Positions 33,780 to 41,441 of a stretch of 62,444 nt of DNA are shown in pieces. This stretch comes from JBHENN01 sp046262015 (lineage in GTDB: Bacteria; Actinomycetota; CADDZG01; WHSQ01). Under the pieces are notes generated by a model that worked only from the letters and a program-made list of their open reading frames with translations, was not told the DNA's origin and ran no database searches. The translations under genes were made by a program, and so were the position numbers. Numbering within the stretch: position 1 is the stretch's first letter; each line of letters opens with the position of its first letter. The stretch is from assembly GCA_046262015.1 (NCBI GenBank), contig JBHENN010000083.1:1-62444 (forward strand), given 5' to 3'.

Positions 33780-34618
33780 CGACGCAGCCCCTCGGGGCGC
33801 GCCGGACCGGTGAGCTCCTCGCCCGTCACGGGATCAGGCCGAAGAGGTCGCTCGGGCAGAACTTCGTGATCGACCCCAACACGATCCGCAAGGTGGTGTC
33901 GGTCGCGTCGCTCGCGCCGGGGGACCGCGTGCTGGAGATAGGGCCCGGCATCGGCACGCTGACCCTGGGCCTCGCCGAGGCGGCGGCCCATGTCGTCGCG
34001 CTCGAGGTCGACGACCGGCTCTTACCCGCTCTGGCAGAGGCCATCGCGGGGGTAGCCAACGTGGAGGTCGTGCACGGTGACGCGCTCGCGCTCGACCTCT
34101 CGGTGTGGGACGCCACCCACCTCGTGGCCAACCTGCCCTACAACATCGCGGTGCCTATCGTCATGCGCGTGCTCGAGCACGTGCCGGGGATCGCCGAGCT
34201 GACCGTGATGACCCAGGCCGAGGTTGGGGAGCGACTCGCCGCGGCTCCCGGATCGAAGAGCTACGGACAGGTGAGTGTCATGGTCGGCTACCACGCGCAT
34301 GCGTCGGTCGCAGCGCGGGTATCCCGGCGCGCCTTCTTTCCCGTGCCGAACGTCGACTCCGTGCTCGTGAGGATCGTGCGAGACGACCCACCGGACGTGG
34401 CCCGGCCGGCCATGGCGGCGGTGGTGCGAGCGGCGTTCGGACACCGACGCAAAACGCTACGGAACAACCTCGCAGGGGTCTTCGGGTCGACCGAGGCCGC
34501 CGCGGCCGCGCTCGCGACGGCGGGCCTCGATCCCCGAGCGCGAGCGGAACAGGTCCCCCTCGAAGGGTTCGTCCGCTTGGCGCGAGCGGTGCGCGAGCCG
34601 GGCCCCGCTCGGCCGTGA
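33776..34618 (+). CDS. rsmA: 16S rRNA (adenine1518/1519-N6)-dimethyltransferase RsmA/KsgA
   Basis: 280 residues from GTG 33776 (4-bp overlap with tatD). The Rossmann methyltransferase motif I is VLEIGPGIGTLTLGLAE, the acidic SAM ligand lies in VALEVDD, and the catalytic N-L-P-Y is in LVANLPYNIAVP. RKTLRNNL occurs near the C-terminus. It dimethylates two adjacent adenines in the 3' loop of 16S rRNA. The N-terminus IRPKRSLGQNFVIDPNTIRK is typical of KsgA. Its stop overlaps the ispE GTG by 4 bp. Confidence 0.96.
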   Translation: MTTQPLGARRTGELLARHGIRPKRSLGQNFVIDPNTIRKVVSVASLAPGDRVLEIGPGIGTLTLGLAEAAAHVVALEVDDRLLPALAEAIAGVANVEVVHGDALALDLSVWDATHLVANLPYNIAVPIVMRVLEHVPGIAELTVMTQAEVGERLAAAPGSKSYGQVSVMVGYHAHASVAARVSRRAFFPVPNVDSVLVRIVRDDPPDVARPAMAAVVRAAFGHRRKTLRNNLAGVFGSTEAAAAALATAGLDPRARAEQVPLEGFVRLARAVREPGPARP

Positions 34619-35514
34619 CCGCGACCCCCGGCCGCGTATGGCACAGCGGCGCCAAGGTCAATCTGTTCCTGCGCGTCCTGGGGCGGCGCGCCGACGGCTT
34701 CCACGACATCGAGTCGGTATTCCATCCCATCGGCCTCGCCGACCGGATGACCTTTTGCCCCGGGCGCGGGTTCTCCCTGACGGTGAGCGTCGTCTCGCCC
34801 GGCGCGCCGGGGCCACCTTCGGACGAGACCAACCTCGTGACCCGCGCGGCGCGCGCCCTCGCCGAGCTCGCCGGGGTGGAGCCCGCCGCCACGGTCGAGC
34901 TCGCGAAGGCGATCCCGACCGGGGCGGGGCTCGGGGGCGGCAGCTCGAACGCGGCCGCGGCGTTGCTCGGGCTACGCGAGCTGTGGGGCCTCAGCGTCGG
35001 CGACGACGACCTGGCGGTGCTCGGGGCGCGGCTGGGAAGCGACGTCCCGTTCTTCCTCTACGGGAGAAGCGCCCTGGTCGCCGGCCGCGGCGAGACGGTG
35101 ACACCGCTGCCGGCGCCGACCGCGCTCTGGTTCGTCCTGGGGATCTCCCGTGTCCCTCTGGCGGTGGCCGACGTCTACCGAGCGTGGGACCGCTCGGGGA
35201 CGACCCATGCCGAAGAGACGGTAGCGGTCGCGTCGGGGCTGGCGGCCGGAGACCCCGAGGCGCTGGCACGGACCGTGCACAACGACCTGGAGGAGCCGGC
35301 GTTCGGACTACGCCCGGAGCTGCGCGCCCAGAAGGAGGCACTCCTCGGCGCGGGAGCACTGGCAGCGATCATGAGTGGCTCGGGAGCCGCCCTCTGTGGG
35401 CTCGCACGCGACCGCACGCATGCAGAGGAGATCGCGCGCCGGGTAGCGGGCTCGTTCGACCGCGTGGAGGTGGTGGGGTCGCGGTCGCCCGCCGTGCAGG
35501 CCGCCGGCTCGTGA
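34615..35514 (+). CDS. ispE: 4-diphosphocytidyl-2-C-methyl-D-erythritol kinase
   Basis: 299 residues from GTG 34615, overlapping rsmA by 4 bp. GHMP kinase motifs are clear: VWHSGAKVNLFLRVLGRRAD at the N-terminus (with K-V-N-L-F-L), the phosphate-binding PTGAGLGGGSSNAAAAL, and the C-terminal GALAAIMSGSGAALCGL. It phosphorylates CDP-ME in the MEP pathway to isopentenyl units. Position after rsmA is shared by many bacteria. A tRNA-Gln gene starts 28 bases downstream. Confidence 0.95.
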   Translation: MTATPGRVWHSGAKVNLFLRVLGRRADGFHDIESVFHPIGLADRMTFCPGRGFSLTVSVVSPGAPGPPSDETNLVTRAARALAELAGVEPAATVELAKAIPTGAGLGGGSSNAAAALLGLRELWGLSVGDDDLAVLGARLGSDVPFFLYGRSALVAGRGETVTPLPAPTALWFVLGISRVPLAVADVYRAWDRSGTTHAEETVAVASGLAAGDPEALARTVHNDLEEPAFGLRPELRAQKEALLGAGALAAIMSGSGAALCGLARDRTHAEEIARRVAGSFDRVEVVGSRSPAVQAAGS

Positions 35515-35541
35515 GGCGTGGGTCATTACTATGAGCTCAAG

Positions 35542-35613
35542 TGCCCCGTGGGGTAAGTGGCAGCCCGAGGGATTTTGGTTCCCTAAGTCCTGGTTCGAGT
35601 CCAGGCGGGGCAG
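35542..35613 (+). tRNA. tRNA-Gln (TTG anticodon)
   Basis: A complete cloverleaf can be drawn. The acceptor TGCCCCG (35542-35548) pairs with CGGGGCA (35606-35612), and 35613 is the discriminator base. The anticodon stem AGGGA/TCCCT encloses the loop TTTTGGT with anticodon TTG at 35575-35577, so the tRNA reads CAA for glutamine. The T-arm is CCTGG TTCGAGT CCAGG. CCA is not encoded. It lies between ispE and glmU, probably in the same transcript. Confidence 0.92.
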
Positions 35614-35637
35614 CGAGGCCGAGAGGGTGGAGGTGGG

Positions 35638-37089
35638 GTGGGGGATCTGCAGGTGGCCGGCGTGGTCCTGGCGGCGGGTGAAGGCAGGCGCCTGAAGTCC
35701 GATCTCCCGAAGGTGCTTCACCCGGCCGCCGGGCGCCCGCTCGTCGCCCACGTCGTGGCGGCGCTGCAGCCTCTCGATCTGGCGCGCCGGGTCGTGGTCA
35801 CCTCGGCGCGACGGGACGAGATCGCCGGGGCTCTGGAGGAGGCGGGCCTCGCCGACGATCTCGTCTACGCGATCCAGGACCCCCCGCGCGGGACGGCCGA
35901 TGCGGTCGCGATCGCCCTCGAGGCCGCGGGCGATCCCGCTCTGGTCCTGGTGGTGAACGGAGATACCCCCCTGATGCGCACCGAGACCCTGGAACGCTTG
36001 CTCGAGGCGCAGCGGGCGACCGGGGCGGCCGCGGCGATCGTGACCGCGGAGCTCGACGACCCCGGAGGGTACGGGCGGGTGGTCAGGACCGCGGAGGGGC
36101 TGGTGGACCGCGTCGTGGAGGACCGTGACGCGAGCGGCTCGGAGCGGGGCCTCAATGAGGTGAACGCCGGCTTCTATGTGTTCGACGCGCTCCTGCTGGC
36201 CCAGATGCTGCAGAAGGTGGATACGAGCAACGCGCAAAACGAGTACTACCTCACGGACGTGGTCGGCGTGCTGCGCGCCGAAGGACACCAGGTTGTAGCC
36301 GTCATCGCCGACGGGTCCGAGATCGGAGGGGTTAACGACCGCGCGCAGCTCGCCGCGGTGGAGCGCGCTCTGCGCGCGCGGGCGACCGAGCGGTGGATGG
36401 CCGAGGGCGTGACCATCATCGACCCGGCCACGACCTACATCGACGCCGCGGTGGTGATCGACCGGGACGCGACGATCCGCCCATTCACATTCCTGGAGGG
36501 CGCCACGTACATCGGGGGCGGGGCGTCGGTGGGTCCGCAGGTCAGGATCGTCGATTCGGTCGTGGGTCCGGGCGCGGAGGTCTCCTCCTTCTCGGTGGTC
36601 CGCGGCTCGGAGATCGGTGACGGCGCATCGGTCGGCCCGTTCGCCTCCCTCCGGGCCGGAACGCGGCTCGCGCGCGGCGCGCGCGTCGGGTCGTTCGTCG
36701 AGACGAAGCAGACGACTCTAGGAGAAGGCAGCAAGGCGAACCACCTCGCTTATCTGGGGGACGCAGAGATCGGCGCCGGGGTCAACATCGGCGCCGGCAC
36801 GATCACCTGCAACTGGGACGGACGTGAGAAGCACCGCACGGTGATCGAGGACGATGCCTACATCGCGTCGGACACGATGCTCGTCGCACCGGTAAGGATC
36901 GGCAAGCGCGCCGCGACCGGGGCGGGGTCGGTGGTACGGGACGACGTCCCGGACGACGCCCTCGCCGTGGGCGTGCCCGCCCGGATCATCGAAGGCAAGG
37001 GCAACCGCATGTCCGGGCGCGCCGACGCAGATCGTCCCGAGGAGGCGGCTGACGGTACAGTTGAGGACGCGGACGAGGCTGATGCCTGA
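35638..37089 (+). CDS. glmU: Bifunctional GlmU (GlcNAc-1-P uridyltransferase / glucosamine-1-P acetyltransferase)
   Basis: 483 residues with GTG start. The N-terminal pyrophosphorylase domain has a divergent nucleotidyl-binding loop LAAGEGRRLKSDLPKVLHP (commonly G-T-R-M-x-S) and VVNGDTPLM. The C-terminal half is a left-handed beta-helix of hexapeptide repeats ending in the acetyltransferase site (ETKQTTLGEGSKANHLAYLG and GAGVNIGAGTITCNWDGREK). The protein makes UDP-GlcNAc for peptidoglycan. It is followed 11 bases later by prs. The acidic C-terminal tail (EEAADGTVEDADEADA) is typical of actinobacterial GlmU. Confidence 0.96.
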   Translation: MGDLQVAGVVLAAGEGRRLKSDLPKVLHPAAGRPLVAHVVAALQPLDLARRVVVTSARRDEIAGALEEAGLADDLVYAIQDPPRGTADAVAIALEAAGDPALVLVVNGDTPLMRTETLERLLEAQRATGAAAAIVTAELDDPGGYGRVVRTAEGLVDRVVEDRDASGSERGLNEVNAGFYVFDALLLAQMLQKVDTSNAQNEYYLTDVVGVLRAEGHQVVAVIADGSEIGGVNDRAQLAAVERALRARATERWMAEGVTIIDPATTYIDAAVVIDRDATIRPFTFLEGATYIGGGASVGPQVRIVDSVVGPGAEVSSFSVVRGSEIGDGASVGPFASLRAGTRLARGARVGSFVETKQTTLGEGSKANHLAYLGDAEIGAGVNIGAGTITCNWDGREKHRTVIEDDAYIASDTMLVAPVRIGKRAATGAGSVVRDDVPDDALAVGVPARIIEGKGNRMSGRADADRPEEAADGTVEDADEADA

Positions 37090-37100
37090 GGAGAGGGATC

Positions 37101-38090
37101 GTGCAGCTACCCACGCATAAGCGGCTGATGATCTTCTCCGGGACCGCTCATCCCGAGCTCGCCGAGGAGATCGCTGCACACCTCGGGATGAAACTGAGCG
37201 AGGTCGAGATCTCTACCTTCGCGAACTCCGAGAGCTACGCGCGCTTCGGCGACTCAGTGCGGGGCTGCGACGCCTTCGTGATCCAGAGCGTCTGCGAGCC
37301 GGTGGATCACCACATCGTTCAGCAGCTGATCATGATCGACGCGCTGAAGCGCGCGTCGGCCAAGAGGATCACCGCGGTCTGCCCGCTGTATCCGTACTCA
37401 CGCCAGGACCGGAAGGCCCGCGGACGCGAGCCGATCACGGCGAAGCTGATGGCCGACATGTACGAGGCGGCGGGCGTGGACAGGGTGCTGTCGGTCGATC
37501 TCCACAGCGGTCAGATCCAGGGTTTCTTCGACGCCCCGTTCGACCATCTGACGGCCTTGCCGATCCTCGCCCACTACTTCCACGACATCCTCCCCGACGA
37601 CTCGGTGATCGTCTCGGCGGATCCCGGCGGGGCCGGGCTGGCCGACAAGTGGCGTCAGCACTTCTACCAGTTCCACGGGATCAACTGCCAGGTCGCGTTC
37701 CTGCACAAGCGACGCCGGCGCGATCTGCGCAACGTGAGCGAGACCCGCGCCGTGGTGGGTGAGGTCGAGAGCAAGGTATGCCTCATCGTCGACGACATGA
37801 TCGACACGGCCGGGACCCTCACGAACGGGGTCGACATCCTCATGGAGGCAGGCGCCGCCGAGGTCTACGCGGCCGCGACCCACGCGCTTCTCTCCCCGCC
37901 CGCGGTGGACCTGATAAAGAATTCCCAGCTACGCGAGGTCGTGGTGACCAACACGCTGCCGCTTCCCAGCGAGAAGATGCTCGACAAGCTCGTCGTGCTT
38001 TCGATCGCGCCGACGATCGCCCAGACGATCAAGGCGGTGTTCGAGGAGGAGTCCGTGTCCGGCCTCTTCCACGGCGAGAACCAGCCCTAG
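37101..38090 (+). CDS. prs: Ribose-phosphate pyrophosphokinase
   Basis: 329 residues from GTG 37101. FSGTAHPELAEEIAAHLGM, FANSESYARFGDSVRG, then YPYSRQDRKARGREPITAKL and VDLHSGQIQGFFDAPFDHLT are signature regions; the PRPP-binding loop is CLIVDDMIDTAGTL. The enzyme makes PRPP from ribose-5-phosphate and ATP, for purine, pyrimidine, His, Trp and NAD synthesis. The glmU-prs-rplY-pth order matches Bacillus (gcaD-prs-ctc-spoVC), and the same genes cluster in Mycobacterium. Length is slightly over the usual 315. Confidence 0.96.
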   Translation: MQLPTHKRLMIFSGTAHPELAEEIAAHLGMKLSEVEISTFANSESYARFGDSVRGCDAFVIQSVCEPVDHHIVQQLIMIDALKRASAKRITAVCPLYPYSRQDRKARGREPITAKLMADMYEAAGVDRVLSVDLHSGQIQGFFDAPFDHLTALPILAHYFHDILPDDSVIVSADPGGAGLADKWRQHFYQFHGINCQVAFLHKRRRRDLRNVSETRAVVGEVESKVCLIVDDMIDTAGTLTNGVDILMEAGAAEVYAAATHALLSPPAVDLIKNSQLREVVVTNTLPLPSEKMLDKLVVLSIAPTIAQTIKAVFEEESVSGLFHGENQP

Positions 38091-38204
38091 CACAGCGCGG
38101 GATCACCCCCCTCGGCTCGGGAGCGGACGGCGCTCCGGCGGGTAATATGGCGCTCGTCCACGGGCGCGGCCGTCGGCCGCACCGCCCCACATGGAGGATC
38201 GTCG

Positions 38205-38906
38205 ATGGCTGAGGTCAGGTTGCAGGCAACGAAGCGCGCGGAGACGGGCAAGGGCCCGGCGCGCCGAGCACGCCGCGCGGGGCGCCTGCCGGCGACGGTC
38301 TACGGCCATGGCATGGACCCCGTCTCGATCGAGCTGGACCGCCGCGAGTTCGTCACCGCCCTGCACACCGACGCCGGGATGAACGTCCTGCTCGACCTGG
38401 AGCTGGACGGCGACACGTTCCTCACGCTGACCAAGGAGCTCCAGCGCGACCCCGTACGAGGCAGCGTCCTCCATGCCGACTTCGTGCGCATCGACCGGAC
38501 CCAAGAGGTCGAGGTCGAGGTACCGGTCCACATCGTGGGCGAGGCGCCCGGCGTCGACGAGGGTGGCGTGCTCGAGCAGCCCCTCTTCCAGATCCACGTG
38601 CGCTGCCGTGCCGTCGACGTGCCGGAGTCGATCGATGCCGACGTCTCGGCCCTCACGATCGGAGACAGCTTGAGGGTCTCGGATCTCTCCGAGGGTCGCT
38701 CGTTCACCATCCTGAACGACCCCGAATCGGTCGTCGCGTCCGTGGTCCCGCCCATCAGCGAGGCGGACCTCGAGCCCGATCTCGGGATCGAGCCGACCGA
38801 GGTCACCGAGGAGGAGGCCGCCGAGGCCGCGGCCGAGGGCGAAGTCCCGGCGGAGGGTGCCGCTCCGGCAGAGGCCGCCGGCGACGAAGGCGGCTCGGAG
38901 GGCTAG
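38205..38906 (+). CDS. rplY: 50S ribosomal protein L25/TL5 (Ctc form)
   Basis: 233 residues from ATG 38205 with GGAGG 10-14 bases upstream. The N-terminal L25 domain binds 5S rRNA (MAEVRLQATKRAETGKGPAR, PATVYGHGMDPVSIELDRRE). The C-terminal TL5/Ctc extension (VEVEVPVHIVGEAPGVDEGG, LFQIHVRCRAVDVPESIDAD) is present, followed by an acidic Ala/Glu-rich tail of about 40 residues. This is the long form seen in actinobacteria and Thermus. It precedes pth by 21 bases. Confidence 0.95.
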   Translation: MAEVRLQATKRAETGKGPARRARRAGRLPATVYGHGMDPVSIELDRREFVTALHTDAGMNVLLDLELDGDTFLTLTKELQRDPVRGSVLHADFVRIDRTQEVEVEVPVHIVGEAPGVDEGGVLEQPLFQIHVRCRAVDVPESIDADVSALTIGDSLRVSDLSEGRSFTILNDPESVVASVVPPISEADLEPDLGIEPTEVTEEEAAEAAAEGEVPAEGAAPAEAAGDEGGSEG

Positions 38907-38927
38907 CGCGGGAGCCTCCAACCACAC

Positions 38928-39533
38928 ATGCGGTTGTTCCGGCGCTCGGCTGGAGGCGAGGATGCCCGCTGGATCGCGGTCGGCCTGGGCAACCCCGGGT
39001 CGCGCTACGCGGGTAACCGGCACAACGCTGGCGCTTTGGCGCTCGACGTCCTGGCGGGACGCGCCGCCGCGGGCCTCAAGAGCCACAAGTCGGGATGCCT
39101 CACGGCGGAGGTCACGATCGCCGGCGAGCGGGTCGTGCTGGCGCGCGCGGCGAGTTTCATGAACGAGTCGGGAGGGCCGGTCGGCCGGTTGCTGCGGTGG
39201 TACAAGAGCGATCCCGCCCGCCTCGTCGTCCTGCACGACGAGCTCGACATCCCCTTCGGCGACGTCCGGGTCAAGGTCGGCGGAGGGACCGCCGGGCACA
39301 ACGGGCTGCGGTCGATCGCGTCCCATCTCGGCACCCCGGACTTCCTTCGGGTGCGCATCGGGGTGGGCCGGCCGCCGGGTCGCAAGGACGGCGCCTCCTA
39401 CGTACTCGAGGACTTCTCGACCCAGCAGCGCAACGAGCTCGACGAGGTTCTCGGCCGGGCGGCGGACGCGGTGGAGCGGATCGTCGACGTCGGCGCGGAG
39501 CGGGCGATGAACGAGGTCAACACGCGGCCCTGA
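38928..39533 (+). CDS. pth: Peptidyl-tRNA hydrolase
   Basis: 201 residues from ATG 38928. The N-terminal GLGNPGSRYAGNRHNAGALA contains the catalytic His (NRHNAG). FMNESGGPVGRLLRWY, then VVLHDELDIPFGDVRVK with the catalytic Asp and GGGTAGHNGLRSI are all canonical. The enzyme releases peptides from peptidyl-tRNA. It is the last gene on this strand before the convergent nadA-nadC pair, with 13 bases between the stops. No anomaly seen. Confidence 0.95.
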   Translation: MRLFRRSAGGEDARWIAVGLGNPGSRYAGNRHNAGALALDVLAGRAAAGLKSHKSGCLTAEVTIAGERVVLARAASFMNESGGPVGRLLRWYKSDPARLVVLHDELDIPFGDVRVKVGGGTAGHNGLRSIASHLGTPDFLRVRIGVGRPPGRKDGASYVLEDFSTQQRNELDEVLGRAADAVERIVDVGAERAMNEVNTRP

Positions 39534-39546
39534 CGGTCGCGTGGCG

Positions 39547-40521
39547 TCAGGCGGTGGCGATCATCCGCTCGATCGCGAGGCGGGCACGGTCGGCGATGTC
39601 CTTCGGGACGTCGATCTCGTAGCGGCCGGTGCGGAGCGAGCTCAAGACCTTCTCGGGGGTGATGCGCTTCATGTACTGGCATACCGCCGCTTCGTTCGCG
39701 GCGATCATCTCGGCCTCGGGGTTCTCCTTGCGCAGGCGATGCAGCATCCCGGTCTCGGTCGCGATGATGAACTTCGTCGCGTCGGACTCGCGCATGCGCC
39801 GCACCATCCCGCCGGTGCCGAGCATGAAGGTGCGCTCCGCGGGGAGGTCGCCGGCGGACTGCAGGTAGAGGGCCTGCGACGCACAGCCGCACTCCGGGTG
39901 GATGTGCAGCTCGGCGTCCGGGTTGTCGGCGAGGGTGCGCTCGAGGTCGGACGGCTCGATCCCTGCGTGTACGTGGCACTCGCCCATCCAGACGTGCATC
40001 TTGCGGCCGGTCATCCGCTCGACGTGCGCGCCGAGGAACATGTCGGGCCCGAACAGGATCTCTTTGTCCTCGGGGATCGACTGCACGATCTTCACCGCAT
40101 TGGCCGAGGTGCAGCAGTAGTCGGTCTCGGCTTTGACGGCGGCAGAGGTGTTGACGTACATCACCACGACCGCGCCGGGATGCTCGGCCTTCCACGCCCG
40201 CAGCTGATCCGCGGTGATCGAAGCCGCGAGCGAGCACCCGGCTTCGAGGTCGGGCAACAGGACGCGCTTGTCGTAGGACAGGATCTTGGCGGTCTCGGCC
40301 ATGAAGTGGACCCCGCAGAAGACGATCGTCGAGGCATCCGTCTCGGCCGCGATGCGCGACAGCTCGAGCGAGTCGCCGACGTGGTCGGCCACGTCCTGGA
40401 CCTCGGGCACCTGATAGTTGTGAGCGAGGATGACCGCATCGCGGGCCTTCGCCTCGCGCCGCACGGCCTCGAACCACTCGTGCTCGGGCCGGACGACCGC
40501 TTCGGCGGCCGAGATCACCAT
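39547..40521 (-). CDS. nadA: Quinolinate synthase NadA
   Basis: 324 residues from ATG 40521. The frame is open to 41370, but that part is antiphase to nadC. Cysteine ligands of the [4Fe-4S] cluster are in IVFCGVHFMAET, YCCTSANAVKI and HIHPECGCASQAL. AVILAHNYQVPEVQDVADHV is the N-terminal substrate-binding motif. It condenses iminoaspartate with DHAP to quinolinate, the first ring of de novo NAD synthesis. It lies downstream of nadC with a 7-bp overlap. No nadB gene is present in the window. Confidence 0.95.
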   Translation of the reverse strand: MVISAAEAVVRPEHEWFEAVRREAKARDAVILAHNYQVPEVQDVADHVGDSLELSRIAAETDASTIVFCGVHFMAETAKILSYDKRVLLPDLEAGCSLAASITADQLRAWKAEHPGAVVVMYVNTSAAVKAETDYCCTSANAVKIVQSIPEDKEILFGPDMFLGAHVERMTGRKMHVWMGECHVHAGIEPSDLERTLADNPDAELHIHPECGCASQALYLQSAGDLPAERTFMLGTGGMVRRMRESDATKFIIATETGMLHRLRKENPEAEMIAANEAAVCQYMKRITPEKVLSSLRTGRYEIDVPKDIADRARLAIERMIATA

Positions 40522-41366
40522 CGCGCCTCGACCTCCAGCGACAGGTCGATCGAGCGCGCGGAGTGGGTCAGGGCGCCCACGGAGATCAGCTCGACGCCCG
40601 TTTCGGCGTAGGCACGTACGTTGTCGAGGTCGATCCCGCCGGACGCCTCCAGCACGGCCTTGCCGCCCGCGCGCGCGACGGCGTCGGCCACCATCGAAGG
40701 GGTCATGTTGTCGAGCAGGACGAAGGCGGCGCCGGCGACGAGCGCCTCCCCGAGCCCGTCGAGGTCCGAGACCTCCACCTCCACGCTCATCCCCGGCGGC
40801 GTGCAGGCACGAGCGGAATCGACCGCCGCGGTGATCCCGCCGGCGGCGGCGATGTGATTGTCCTTGATCAGGATCCCGTCGTCCAGCCCGAAGCGGTGGT
40901 TCGAGCCCCCACCGGCGCGGACCGCATGTTTCTCTATCGCGCGCAGGCCGGGAGTGGTCTTGCGGGTGTCGAGGATCCGGACGGGCGTCCCTGCCACCGC
41001 GTCGACGAACCTCCTCGTCAAGGTGGCTATCCCGCATGCCCTGGCGAGCAGGTTGAGTGCCGTCCGCTCGGCCGTGAGGATCGCGCGCAGGGGTCCGTCG
41101 ATGTGCACCACCGCAGTCATCGGCTCGACCGCGTCGCCCTCGGACGCGTGGGCCCGCCACTCGACCGGGGCGGACGCGACCGTCTCGAAGCATGCCCGGG
41201 CTACGCCGAGACCCGCCACGATGCACGGCTCGCGGGCCTCGATCCGGGCACGGCCGCGCGCGTCGGCAGGCACCACCGCATCGGTCGTGCGATCGCCCCG
41301 GCCGACGTCCTCGTCGATGAACGCGCGGACCAGAGCCTCCACCTGCGCTTCGAGCATCCTCTCCAC
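40515..41366 (-). CDS. nadC: Nicotinate-nucleotide pyrophosphorylase (carboxylating) NadC
   Basis: 283 residues with GTG start at 41366; ATG 41357 is an alternative. Key regions: FIDEDVGRGDRTTDAVVPAD, ILTAERTALNLLARACGIAT, then TRKTTPGLRAIEKHAVRAGG with the Arg/Lys/His active site, HRFGLDDGILIKDNHIAAAG and VLEASGGIDLDNVRAYAETG. It converts quinolinate and PRPP to NaMN, CO2 and PPi. It is the first gene of the nadC-nadA unit and overlaps nadA by 7 bp. Divergent from mfd, with about 75 bases between. Confidence 0.95.
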   Translation of the reverse strand: MERMLEAQVEALVRAFIDEDVGRGDRTTDAVVPADARGRARIEAREPCIVAGLGVARACFETVASAPVEWRAHASEGDAVEPMTAVVHIDGPLRAILTAERTALNLLARACGIATLTRRFVDAVAGTPVRILDTRKTTPGLRAIEKHAVRAGGGSNHRFGLDDGILIKDNHIAAAGGITAAVDSARACTPPGMSVEVEVSDLDGLGEALVAGAAFVLLDNMTPSMVADAVARAGGKAVLEASGGIDLDNVRAYAETGVELISVGALTHSARSIDLSLEVEARW

Positions 41367-41441
41367 CCATCCAGATTAGCGGCGCGGGACGTCACTTCCG
41401 GCGCCGGGAGCGCCGGCCCACGCCCCTACACTTGTCGGCTC

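Noticed and set aside
40522..41370. An apparent N-terminal extension of NadA to 607 residues
   Set aside because: It is antiphase to nadC on the same strand; NadA length and motifs fit the ATG at 40521.
40563..41441. An apparent 293-residue N-terminal extension of Mfd
   Set aside because: It is antisense to nadC, has no family similarity, and Mfd starts normally at GTG 41442.
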